Origin: JACTMJ01 sp039812845
Lineage (GTDB): Bacteria; Acidobacteriota; Terriglobia; Bryobacterales; Bryobacteraceae
NCBI GenBank assembly: GCA_039812845.1
Contig: JBDIBK010000004.1
Location: 6,201-70,200, forward strand
DNA length: 64,000 nt
Direction: 5' to 3'
Shown here: piece after piece, positions 9,222-18,032 of the stretch
Position numbering within the stretch: position 1 is the first letter of the stretch
How the letters are laid out: each line of letters starts with the position of its first letter
The notes under the pieces: model-generated
Seen by the model: only the letters and a program-made list of their open reading frames with translations
The model's database searches: none
What the model was told of the DNA's origin: nothing
Program-made: the position numbers and the translations under genes

Positions 9222-10460
9222 ATGAAGGCGCTGCTGACCACGCTCGCGTGCACGGCGCTGATTTTTGTTGCGGGTTGTTCCCGGCCGGGTGCGCGTGAAG
9301 CGGCGGCGGTTGCGCCGGTGGTGGAACTGATCACCGTCGAGCAGAAGGACGTGCCGGTGTATGCCGAGTGGATCGGCTCGCTCGATGGCATGGTGAACGC
9401 GGAGATCCGCGCGCAGGTTACCGGGTATCTTCAGAGGCAGGCATACAGCGAGGGCTCGTTTGTCCGCAAGGGGCAGTTGCTGTTCGAGATCGATCCGCGC
9501 CCGTTCGATGCGGCGCTGCTGCAGGCGCGCGGCGGGTTGGCGCAGGCGAAGGGGCAGTTGGCGCAAGCGCATGCACAGCTAGGCCAGGCGAAAGCGCAGT
9601 TCGCGAAGGCAGAGGCGGACCAGAAGCGGACGCAGTTGGACGCGGACCGCTACGCGCCGCTGGTGAAAGACGACGCCGTCTCTCAGCAGGAAGCGGACAA
9701 CGCGATGCAGAATAACCTGAGCGCCAAGGCCCAGGTGGGGGCCGCGGCGGCGCAGGTGGAGACCGCGAAGGCGCAGATCGAAGCGGCTGAAGCGGCGGTG
9801 GAGGCGGCCCAGGCGGCGGTGGAAACGGCGCTGGTGAACCTGAGCTTCACGAAACTGACCGCGCCGATCGACGGCGTCGCGGGCCAGGCACGAATTCAGA
9901 TCGGCAATTTGGTGAACCCGGGCGCGGGAGCGGTGACGACGGTCTCGACGCTGGACCCCATGCGGGCGTACTTCACGGTGAGCGAGCAGGAGTATCTGGC
10001 CTTCGCGCGCTCCGCGGACGGCGCGAGCCCCGAGGAGGCGATGAAGCGCTTCGTGCTGGAACTGATACTGGCGGATGGCAGCGTCTACCCCGAGAAGGGC
10101 AAGTTCTATTTCGCGGACCGGCACATCGACCCGAAAACGGGCTCCATGCAACTGGCGGGACTCTTCCCGAACCGGGGGAACCTGCTGCGGCCGGGGCAGT
10201 ACGCCAAGGTGCGGGCACTGGTTCGCACGCGGAAAAACGCACTGCTCATTCCGCAGCGGGCGGTGATTGAACTGCAGGGCGGTTTTCAGGTGGCCGTTGT
10301 CGATGGCGATAACAAAGTGACTCTGCGGGCGGTGAAGCCAGGCGAGGTGAACGGCGCTATGTGGGTGATCGATGAAGGCCTGCGGGCGGGCGAGCGGGTG
10401 GTGGTGGAGGGCGGAGACCGGCTTCGGAGCGGGATGACCGTCAGCCCGAAGGGAGCCTGA
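9222..10460 (+). CDS. RND efflux periplasmic adaptor (membrane fusion protein), lipoprotein
   Basis: 412 residues from the ATG at 9222. That start gives a clean lipoprotein signal (ALIFVAGC lipobox); an upstream in-frame start at 9186 would add a poor 12-residue leader. The order is barrel/lipoyl half (EIRAQVTGYLQ), a long alanine/glutamine-rich coiled-coil hairpin (about 105-205), the second lipoyl half, and a beta-barrel (GQYAKVRALVRTRKNALLIPQ). It bridges the inner-membrane pump encoded 4 bp downstream to an outer-membrane TolC-like channel. No tolC-type gene is nearby, so the channel must be encoded elsewhere. Substrates are unknown (multidrug or metabolite). Confidence 0.95.
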   Translation: MKALLTTLACTALIFVAGCSRPGAREAAAVAPVVELITVEQKDVPVYAEWIGSLDGMVNAEIRAQVTGYLQRQAYSEGSFVRKGQLLFEIDPRPFDAALLQARGGLAQAKGQLAQAHAQLGQAKAQFAKAEADQKRTQLDADRYAPLVKDDAVSQQEADNAMQNNLSAKAQVGAAAAQVETAKAQIEAAEAAVEAAQAAVETALVNLSFTKLTAPIDGVAGQARIQIGNLVNPGAGAVTTVSTLDPMRAYFTVSEQEYLAFARSADGASPEEAMKRFVLELILADGSVYPEKGKFYFADRHIDPKTGSMQLAGLFPNRGNLLRPGQYAKVRALVRTRKNALLIPQRAVIELQGGFQVAVVDGDNKVTLRAVKPGEVNGAMWVIDEGLRAGERVVVEGGDRLRSGMTVSPKGA

Positions 10461-10464
10461 AGGC

Positions 10465-13400
10465 GTGTCCCGATTTTTCATTAACCGGCCCATCGTCGCC
10501 ATCGTAATCTCGATCCTCATGGTGGTCGTGGGCGCGATTACAATTCCCTTCCTGCCCGTGGCGCAGTTCCCCAGCATCGTGCCGCCGGAAGTGCAAGTGG
10601 CCGCAACTTACGTGGGGGCGGACTCCCAGACAATCGAGCAAGCGGTGGCGACGCCCATCGAGCAGATGATGAGCGGGGTGGACAACATGAACTACATGTA
10701 CTCCCTGAACTCGTCGTCGAGCGGGCAGATGCGGCTGACCGTCAACTTCGACGTCAAGACCGATCCGAACACGAACCTGATCCTTACGCAGATGCGGCAG
10801 ACGCTGGCGAATGCGCAACTGCCGCCGGAGGTGACGAACTACGGGATCACGGTGCAGAAGTCGCTCTCGGCCCCGCTGATGATGGTGGCGCTGCACTCGC
10901 CAAACGGCACGCACGATGCGCGCTTTCTGGCGAACTATTCGCACATCAACCTGAACGATCAGCTTCTGCGCGTGCCGGGCATCGCGATGGTGCAGGTTTT
11001 CGGGGCCGGCCAGTATGCCACGCGGATCTGGCTGAAGCCGGACTATCTCGCCAAGCTGGGCGTGACGGTTCCAGAAATCGTCAACGCCATTCAGACGCAG
11101 AACACGGTGAACCCGGCGGGCAAGGTGGGCGGAGAACCGGTGCCGGCCGGGCAGGAGTACACGTACTCGGTCCACGCAAAGAGCCGGCTGGAGACGCCCG
11201 ATGAGTTTGAAGATATCGTGATCCGCGAGGCTCCGAACGGGGGCGTGGTGCGCGTGAGGGATGTGGCGCGGGTGGAGCTAGGCGCGCAGGATTACAACGT
11301 CATCGGGCGGTTCAACGGCGGGCCGAGCGCGATTATTTCGATCTACCAGTTGCCGGGTACGAACGCGGTGCAGGCGGCCGATGGCGTCCTGAAGCTGATG
11401 GCCGAGGCGAAGAAGCGCTTCCCGGACGATATGGATTACAACGTGGCGCTGGACACGACGGCGGCGGTGCGGGCGGGAATCCACGAGATTGTCGAGACCC
11501 TGGTGATCGCGGTGATCCTGGTGATCCTGGTGGTCTACCTGTTCCTGCAGGGCTGGCGCGCCACGCTGATTCCGCTGCTGGCGGTGCCAGTGTCGCTCGT
11601 CGGCACCTTCGCGGTCTTCCCCCTGTTCGGCTTTTCGATCAATACGCTCTCGCTCTTTGGTCTGGTGCTGGCCATCGGCCTGGTGGTGGACGACGCCATT
11701 ATCGTCGTCGAGGCGGTCTCGCGGCACATTGAGGAGGGGATGGCTCCGAAAGACGCGGCGCTCAAGGCAATGCAGGAGATCTCCGGACCGGTGGTGGGAA
11801 TCGCGCTGGTTCTCTCCGCCGTGTTCGTGCCGACGGCGTTTGTGCCGGGCATCACGGGCAGACTGTATCAGCAGTTCGCGATTACGATCGCCATCTCCGT
11901 GATCATCTCGGCGTTCAACGCCCTCAGCCTCAGCCCCGCGCTCTCGGCGATGCTGCTGCGGCCGCACAAGAAGAGCACCGGGCCGCTGCAACGGTTCTTC
12001 GAATGGTTTAACCGGATCTTCGGGCACGGCACGCTGAAGTATGTGGGCGTGTGCCGGGGCCTGATCCGCAAGAGCGGTTTCGCGATGGTTCTGCTCGGGC
12101 TCTCCGCGGTGGGCGCGGGATTCTTCGCGAACCTGGTGCCGAGCAGCTTCCTTCCCGATGAGGACCAGGGCTACGTCTACATCAATTACCTGCTTCCGAA
12201 GGCATCGTCGCTGCAGCGAACGGACGAAGTTGCGCAGAAGATCGAGAAGATCGTGGCGAAGGTGCCGGGCGTGATGTATTACACGTCGGTCTCCGGCTAC
12301 AGCATGCTGAGCGGCGTGCGAAACACGTTCGGGGGCTTCTTCTCCGTGCGCTTCAAGCCCTGGGATGAGCGTTCCTCGCGGGAGGAGCAATACCGCGAAA
12401 TTTCCCAGCGGTTAAACCGGGAACTGGCGAAACTGCCGGATGCGCTCGCGTTCAGCTTTTCGCCGCCGGCGATTCCGGGCGTGGGCACGGCGGGTGGTTT
12501 CACTTTTGTGCTGCAGGACCGCGCGGGAAAGGACATCGACTTCCTGCAGCGGAACCTGGATACGTTCCTGACGGCGGCGCGCAAGCGCCCGGAGATTGCC
12601 GGAGCCAGCACTACTTTTCTGGCGAATGTGCCTCAGCTTTACGTGCGCGTCGACCGCGAAAAGGCGCTGAAGCACGGCGTCGCGCTGAACGACGTCTACA
12701 AGACGATTCAGACCTACATGGGCGGGCTCTTCATCAACTACTTCAACCGCTTCGGCCGGCAATGGCAGGTGTATGTGCAGGCGGACGGCGCCTATCGAAG
12801 GAAGGCGGAGGACGCCGACCAGTTTTACGTGCGCAATAGCGGCGGAAACATGGTGCCAATCTCCGCGTTTACGACGTTCGAGGCGAGCCCCGGGCCGGAG
12901 TTCACCATGCGCCACAACTTGTACCGCAGCGCACAGGTGAACGGGAATGCCGCGCCGGGGTACAGCTCCGCGCAGGCCATGGCGGCGCTGGAAGAGGTTT
13001 TTGCGCGGACCATGCCCCCGGAGATGGGATACGACTACATGGGCATGTCGTACCAGGAGAAGCAATCGCAGCAGGGCATTCCGGCCTGGGCGATCTTTGC
13101 GTTTTCTCTGCTCTTCGTCTTCCTGATTCTGGCGGCGCTTTATGAGAGCTGGTCGCTGCCTTTCAGTGTGCTGCTGAGCACACCGATCGCGGTGCTGGGC
13201 GCGTTCTTCGTTCTGTGGCTGCGGCGCACGATCCTGCTTGGCATCTCCCCGGCCTACATGGTGACGATTGAGAACGACGTCTATTCGCAGATCGGCATGG
13301 TGATGCTGATCGGCCTGTCCGCCAAGAACGCGATTCTGATTGTTGAGTTCGCGAAGGAAGCCTACGAGAACGGCATGCCGCTGATGGATGCGGCGCTGCA

Positions 13401-13632
13401 AGGGGCCAGGCTGCGGCTGCGGCCGATCCTGATGACCTCGCTCGCGTTCATCTTCGGCTGCCTCCCGCTATGGATGGCATCGGGCGCGGGATCCGTTGCG
13501 CGGCAGGTGATGGGGACCACGGTGATTGGGGGCATGCTGGCGGCGAGCGCGATCGCCATCTTCTTTATCCCGGTGATCTTCGTGCTGGTGGAAAAAATCT
13601 CAAGCACCCGCAAGAAGCCGGACGCCGTCTAG
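10465..13632 (+). CDS. RND (AcrB/HAE1-type) efflux pump permease
   Basis: 1055 residues, the usual AcrB length, starting at a GTG 4 bp after the adaptor stop. The N-terminus FFINRPIVAIVISI is the typical first helix. TM4 carries the proton-relay pair in GLVVDDAIIVVEAV. The second half has the relay Lys in LSAKNAILIVEFAKEA. Two large periplasmic loops follow TM1 and TM7. It is a hydrophobe/amphiphile efflux antiporter working with the adaptor upstream. All expected motifs are intact and nothing suggests decay. Confidence 0.96.
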   Translation: MSRFFINRPIVAIVISILMVVVGAITIPFLPVAQFPSIVPPEVQVAATYVGADSQTIEQAVATPIEQMMSGVDNMNYMYSLNSSSSGQMRLTVNFDVKTDPNTNLILTQMRQTLANAQLPPEVTNYGITVQKSLSAPLMMVALHSPNGTHDARFLANYSHINLNDQLLRVPGIAMVQVFGAGQYATRIWLKPDYLAKLGVTVPEIVNAIQTQNTVNPAGKVGGEPVPAGQEYTYSVHAKSRLETPDEFEDIVIREAPNGGVVRVRDVARVELGAQDYNVIGRFNGGPSAIISIYQLPGTNAVQAADGVLKLMAEAKKRFPDDMDYNVALDTTAAVRAGIHEIVETLVIAVILVILVVYLFLQGWRATLIPLLAVPVSLVGTFAVFPLFGFSINTLSLFGLVLAIGLVVDDAIIVVEAVSRHIEEGMAPKDAALKAMQEISGPVVGIALVLSAVFVPTAFVPGITGRLYQQFAITIAISVIISAFNALSLSPALSAMLLRPHKKSTGPLQRFFEWFNRIFGHGTLKYVGVCRGLIRKSGFAMVLLGLSAVGAGFFANLVPSSFLPDEDQGYVYINYLLPKASSLQRTDEVAQKIEKIVAKVPGVMYYTSVSGYSMLSGVRNTFGGFFSVRFKPWDERSSREEQYREISQRLNRELAKLPDALAFSFSPPAIPGVGTAGGFTFVLQDRAGKDIDFLQRNLDTFLTAARKRPEIAGASTTFLANVPQLYVRVDREKALKHGVALNDVYKTIQTYMGGLFINYFNRFGRQWQVYVQADGAYRRKAEDADQFYVRNSGGNMVPISAFTTFEASPGPEFTMRHNLYRSAQVNGNAAPGYSSAQAMAALEEVFARTMPPEMGYDYMGMSYQEKQSQQGIPAWAIFAFSLLFVFLILAALYESWSLPFSVLLSTPIAVLGAFFVLWLRRTILLGISPAYMVTIENDVYSQIGMVMLIGLSAKNAILIVEFAKEAYENGMPLMDAALQGARLRLRPILMTSLAFIFGCLPLWMASGAGSVARQVMGTTVIGGMLAASAIAIFFIPVIFVLVEKISSTRKKPDAV

Positions 13633-13702
13633 CGGCCGCGTGGCGCTTCGGCATCGGGCGGGTTCCGTGCGGGTCAAACCCAGCGCGGAGGCCGCGGGCG
13701 GC

Positions 13703-13708
13703 TATGAT
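13703..13708 (+). promoter_or_regulatory. -10 element close to GDPD start
   Basis: TATGAT at 13703-13708 lies 15 nt before the ATG at 13724. No Shine-Dalgarno is visible between them, suggesting a very short leader of about 8-10 nt. The -35 region is poor. Confidence 0.4.
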
Positions 13709-13723
13709 AGACTCGCAACTGCC

Positions 13724-14593
13724 ATGCTGCCGAGCACACTCAAGTACATCGCTCTCGCCACGTTCGGTGCGTCGATTCTGCTAGCCGCGGCCCTCGCGGA
13801 GCAGCCCCGAATTCTTGTACACGGCCACCGCGGGGCGCGGGCGGAACGGCCCGAGAATACGATCCCCGCATTTGAATACGCCATTGCGAACGGCGTGGAT
13901 GTTCTCGAACTGGACGCATCGGTGACGAAGGACAACGTTCTGGTTGTCTCGCACGACCCCGTGCTGCACACGCCCATCTGTTCCGGCCCGGAGAACAACG
14001 CGGTGATTCGCACGCTGACGCTCGCGGAGATCCGCCAGTGGGATTGCGGGAAGATGACGAATCCGCAGTTCCCGAAGCAGCAGGCCGTGCCGGGGACACG
14101 CATGCCGACTCTCGACGAGGTCTTCGCGCTGGCATCGCGGGGGAATTTCGAATTCAATGTGGAGACCAAGATCTCCCCCAAGCGGCCCGAACTGGCGCCG
14201 CCGCCCGAGGAGTTCGCCCGCCTGGTTCTGGAGCAGATCCGCAAGCACAAGCTGGAGAAGCGGGTGATCCTGCAATCGTTCGATTTCCGGACGCTGGTCG
14301 CGATGCGCAAGCTGGCCCCGGAGATCCGTCTTGCGGCGCTCACGGCCACCGACCAGCGGGATTTCGCGGCGATTGCGGCGGAGGCCGCGAACGCGGAGAT
14401 TCTCTCGCCCGAGTACAGGCTGGTGACCCCGGAGAAGGTGGCTGCCGCGCACAAGGCGGGCATTCAGGTGGTGCCGTGGACCGTGGACAAGCCAGCGGAC
14501 TGGGATAAGCTGATCGCCGCCAAGGTGGACGCTATCATTACGGACGACCCGGTGGCGTTGCTCGGCTACCTGAAGGCGAAGGGCCTGCACTAG
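13724..14593 (+). CDS. Secreted glycerophosphodiester phosphodiesterase
   Basis: 289 residues from the ATG at 13724, which places a signal peptide (YIALATFGASILLAAALAEQ) at the N-terminus; longer in-frame starts add non-coding-looking sequence. The GDPD TIM barrel shows the catalytic HGHRGARAERPENT, metal ligands in LELDASVTKDNVLVVSHDP, and ETKISP. The enzyme hydrolyses glycerophosphodiesters from phospholipids to glycerol-3-phosphate and an alcohol. Its likely periplasmic location matches the GlpT-like transporter gene at 18033-19439, which could import the product. The two are convergent, not an operon. Confidence 0.92.
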   Translation: MLPSTLKYIALATFGASILLAAALAEQPRILVHGHRGARAERPENTIPAFEYAIANGVDVLELDASVTKDNVLVVSHDPVLHTPICSGPENNAVIRTLTLAEIRQWDCGKMTNPQFPKQQAVPGTRMPTLDEVFALASRGNFEFNVETKISPKRPELAPPPEEFARLVLEQIRKHKLEKRVILQSFDFRTLVAMRKLAPEIRLAALTATDQRDFAAIAAEAANAEILSPEYRLVTPEKVAAAHKAGIQVVPWTVDKPADWDKLIAAKVDAIITDDPVALLGYLKAKGLH

Positions 14594-14628
14594 GGGCGCT
14601 TCGTAAGTGCCGCTTCGATCCGTTGAGG

Positions 14629-14661
14629 GGGCAGCCCGGCGCGAATCCGGCCGGGCTGCCC
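14629..14661. terminator. Convergent-gene hairpin (bidirectional terminator-like)
   Basis: A perfect 12-bp inverted repeat (GGGCAGCCCGGC / GCCGGGCTGCCC, arms 14629-14640 and 14650-14661) with a 9-nt loop lies between the convergent GDPD and Oar receptor genes. It lacks a T-run on either side, so termination efficiency is uncertain. Confidence 0.5.
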
Positions 14662-14670
14662 GCAACGCTA

Positions 14671-17600
14671 TCAGAACATGAGCTTCAGCGCGAACTGAAT
14701 CTGCCGGGCGGGTCCGGCGCCGTTGATGGTTCCGAACGCCGCGGAGGTGATGTTCGCCGACGGCGATCCGAAGTTGGTGTGGTTCAGGATGTTGAAGAAT
14801 TCTCCTCGGAATTGCAGGAACATTCCCTCCCGAAGCGGAATCCGGAAGCGCTTGTTCAGCCCCATATCCAGTTCCCAGAGCCCCGGCGCGCGGAAGGAAT
14901 TGCGCCCTACGTTGCCGAACGGTTCGGTCGCCGTGGGGACGGCGAACGCTGCCTTATTCCAGTAAGAGGAGATCATCGACGCGCCTTCAGGACGCTTGGG
15001 ATCGCCCACGAGATTGGGCCGCTGCGTGGCAACGCCGCGCCATTCCGAAAGCCGCCCGGTGGCGTCCAGCGCCGACGACGGCGTGTATGAGACGTTGACG
15101 GGCAGACCGGAATTCGACGTATTGATGGCGCTGAACTCCCAGCCGCCCAGGATGGCGTCGAGCACGCCATTCCAGCCCGAGCCGTACTTGCGTCCCCGCC
15201 CGAAGGGGGCCTGATAGACGAGGCTGCTCATATTCACCACGGCAACGTCGTAGCTGGTGGGTCCGCGCTCGTTCTTGAGGTCCCGAATGTTCTGCACGGT
15301 GACGTTGTTTTCAAGCGCCTGCTCACTGTTGCCCAGCGCCTTTGACCAAGTGAAGGCGTTCAGGAAATATAAGCCATCCGCGAAGCGATGTTCCGCCCGA
15401 ACCGAGAGGCCGTTGTAGCTCGTCTGCCCAGCCGGGTTCACCCACGTGATGGCTCCGAAGGCCTGGTTGGGCCGCCGCGCTTGCGTGCCCAGGCTCTGGC
15501 CCGGCAGGTTCGGAAGGGCTTGGTTGTAGTCACTGAGAATCGGGGTTCGCAGGCTGTGGCTGCCGGTGTAGCCCAGCTCCACCACCCAGCTCCCCGGCAG
15601 TTCGCGCTGCACGGAGGCAAACCAGGTTTGGACGTAGGGCCAGCGCGTGTCGCGCGGGATGTAGGCCACGTTGGCATTGATCGGGTTGAAGTTCGCCGGC
15701 GAAGCGAGCCCCGGCGGGAAGGCATTCTCCGTGGTTCGGAACGAAGCGGGCGGCTTTCCGCCGGGCATGGACTGGTTGATCGTTGCGATATTCACCTGGG
15801 GACCGTTGATGCCCAGCAGGTCCGCGCTGCCGAGTCGGTTGAGATGCACGTAGCTGATGCCGTAGCCGCCGCGGAAGACCGTCTTCGGCGTGAAGCTGTA
15901 GGCGACTCCCAGCCGCGGCGCCCAGTTCTTGTAATCCGGATCCACGAGCGTGCGGTCATAAAGACTGCCACTCTTGGCCATGATCATGCTGTTCGTGGAT
16001 GGGTCGAAGTTCGAGAGCATGTTGTCCCGCTCCCAGCGCGGAGTGGCGAATTCCCAGCGGACGCCCAGGTTGAGGGTGAGCTTCGAATTCACGTGGAAGT
16101 CGTCCTGCAAATACAGGAAGTAATCGCGCTGACGGTAGTTGCCCACGAGCCAGTTGGCGAGCTGGATCTGGTTGGGCAGACCGAACATGAAATCGGCAAG
16201 GTTGTAGCTGGCGGCATCGTTGGCCACGGCACAGCCCGCGGGCTTGCCGATCTGCGCGCAGGAGGGCTTGCTGAAGCTGCCCGCGTAGCCGAGCAATCCA
16301 TAGACGGGGTTGATGTCCATCACCTGCGTGTGGATGGTGTGCATCTCGCCGCCCAACTTCAAGGCGTGGCGGCCCTGCATCCTGGTGTAGTTCAGCTTCG
16401 GGTTCCAGGTGGTGGGGTGCTGAAACTGGGGATTTGTCGCCTGACGCCCGATGATGCCGGTGAAGCCGGAGATGTTCTGCGTATTCAGGCCGCCGGTGAG
16501 ATCCGGAAACGTGGGGAGCCCGGTGATGCCGTAGAGAGCTTCCATGCTCTGGCCACCGAGGAAGGGCGGTTCCTTGCCGGCGCGCATGTGGGTGAAGCTC
16601 AGCCGGAACTCCAGTAATTGCGTGGGTGTGATCGTCCAGGTGGTGCCCAGAACGGCGGCCTGGCTCAGCGAGCGGATAAAGCCGTTACCGCTTCCGCCCG
16701 ATGGGCCTTCGAGCGACGGCGAGATGAACTGATTATCCTTGCGCTGGCTGAAGCGCAGGGACATCGTAATACGGTCGTTGATCTGGCCGTCCAGCTTGGC
16801 GTCGTACTTGTCGGCGTTGTCGCGCGGGTTCAGCAGCAGTTGCGTGTAGTTGTTGGCGCGCTGTGTGCCGGCGGCAACCGCGGGCAAATCGCCAAGCACC
16901 TTGCGCGCGAAGGCCGTCATGGGGATGGCGGTTCCAGCTTGGTAAACGGTCTGGGTCAGCGGGTTCACGACGGGCACGGGAAGAATTCCGGCACGGTCGT
17001 TCATGTTGGGAATGGTGGCCGCGTAGTAGGTCTTCTGGAGAGCGCGATAGCCCTCATAATCCCCGAAGAAGAAGACCCGGTTCCTGATGATGGGGCCGCC
17101 GATGGTTCCCCCGAACTGGTTGCGGTGCATGATCGGCTTCACGCCGCCCGCGGGCTTGAAGAAGCCCACGGCATTCAGCTTGGTGTTGCGCAGAAATTCG
17201 TAAAGCGTGCCATGAAACTGGTTCGTGCCGCTGCGCATGACGACGTTCACAACCGCACCGCCCACGCGTCCGTACTCAGCGCTGAAGTTGCTGGTGATCA
17301 CCTTAAACTCCGAGACGGCGTCCGGCGATGGCTGCGCGACCTGGTTTGAAAAGCCCTGGTTGCTGGTCGAGTACGCGTTGTTGTCCATGCCGTCCATCAG
17401 GAAGTTGTTGTACGTGCTGCGCATGCCGTTCGCGTTGAAAGAGCCTTCCCGCGAGCCGGCGATGGGAGACTTGTGCACGTTGGTGGCAAGCAGCGCCAGA
17501 TCCGAATAATTTCGGCCGTTGAGCGGCAGTTCCACAATCTGGCGGTTGTTAATCACCTGCCCGTGTTCGCTCGAATCGGTTTCAATCGCGGCAGCCGCGC

Positions 17601-17961
17601 CGGTGACTTCCACGGATTCCGTCACCGCGCCCACGGCGAGCGTCACATTCACACGCTGGCGGGCGTTCACATTGACGGTCACGTTCGAGGTGGTGAAGCG
17701 GGAGAACCCCTCGTGCTCCACCACGATCGAGTAGCGGCCGACCCGAACATTAAAGAAATTGTAGTTGCCGTTGTCTCCGGTGACGGTTTTCGCTTGTATG
17801 CCGGTGTCCTGATTGGTCAGCGTTACGGCGGCCCTGGGTATTGCGGCTCCCGAGGCGTCGGTGACCGTTCCCAGCACCTCCGCGGTTTCAAACTGGCCAA
17901 ACAGCAGCGCGGACGCTGCCAGCCAAAGGATGAGCGAAGCAAGTCTTCCAATCCCTGACAT
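14671..17961 (-). CDS. Oar-like TonB-dependent receptor
   Basis: 1096 residues from the ATG at 17961, chosen because a GGAGG Shine-Dalgarno lies 9 nt upstream and the signal peptide (LASLILWLAASALLFGQ) then begins the protein. The order is a carboxypeptidase-regulatory-like domain (LGTVTDASGAAIPRAAVTLTN), the TonB plug (LNGRNYSDLALLA; SAEYGRVGGAVVNVVMRSGTN), a long beta-barrel and a C-terminal aromatic strand (FALKLMF). It lies 71 bp downstream of the GlpT-like transporter gene on the same strand, so the two are probably co-transcribed. A role in bringing a phosphodiester or related ligand across the outer membrane is inferred from that context only. Confidence 0.93.
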   Translation of the reverse strand: MSGIGRLASLILWLAASALLFGQFETAEVLGTVTDASGAAIPRAAVTLTNQDTGIQAKTVTGDNGNYNFFNVRVGRYSIVVEHEGFSRFTTSNVTVNVNARQRVNVTLAVGAVTESVEVTGAAAAIETDSSEHGQVINNRQIVELPLNGRNYSDLALLATNVHKSPIAGSREGSFNANGMRSTYNNFLMDGMDNNAYSTSNQGFSNQVAQPSPDAVSEFKVITSNFSAEYGRVGGAVVNVVMRSGTNQFHGTLYEFLRNTKLNAVGFFKPAGGVKPIMHRNQFGGTIGGPIIRNRVFFFGDYEGYRALQKTYYAATIPNMNDRAGILPVPVVNPLTQTVYQAGTAIPMTAFARKVLGDLPAVAAGTQRANNYTQLLLNPRDNADKYDAKLDGQINDRITMSLRFSQRKDNQFISPSLEGPSGGSGNGFIRSLSQAAVLGTTWTITPTQLLEFRLSFTHMRAGKEPPFLGGQSMEALYGITGLPTFPDLTGGLNTQNISGFTGIIGRQATNPQFQHPTTWNPKLNYTRMQGRHALKLGGEMHTIHTQVMDINPVYGLLGYAGSFSKPSCAQIGKPAGCAVANDAASYNLADFMFGLPNQIQLANWLVGNYRQRDYFLYLQDDFHVNSKLTLNLGVRWEFATPRWERDNMLSNFDPSTNSMIMAKSGSLYDRTLVDPDYKNWAPRLGVAYSFTPKTVFRGGYGISYVHLNRLGSADLLGINGPQVNIATINQSMPGGKPPASFRTTENAFPPGLASPANFNPINANVAYIPRDTRWPYVQTWFASVQRELPGSWVVELGYTGSHSLRTPILSDYNQALPNLPGQSLGTQARRPNQAFGAITWVNPAGQTSYNGLSVRAEHRFADGLYFLNAFTWSKALGNSEQALENNVTVQNIRDLKNERGPTSYDVAVVNMSSLVYQAPFGRGRKYGSGWNGVLDAILGGWEFSAINTSNSGLPVNVSYTPSSALDATGRLSEWRGVATQRPNLVGDPKRPEGASMISSYWNKAAFAVPTATEPFGNVGRNSFRAPGLWELDMGLNKRFRIPLREGMFLQFRGEFFNILNHTNFGSPSANITSAAFGTINGAGPARQIQFALKLMF

Positions 17962-18032
17962 GAGATTCAACCTCCCTACAAATGGCCGAAATGGTTCAAA
18001 GAGCAAGGACGCGTGCGTTGGCCGTGCCGCGC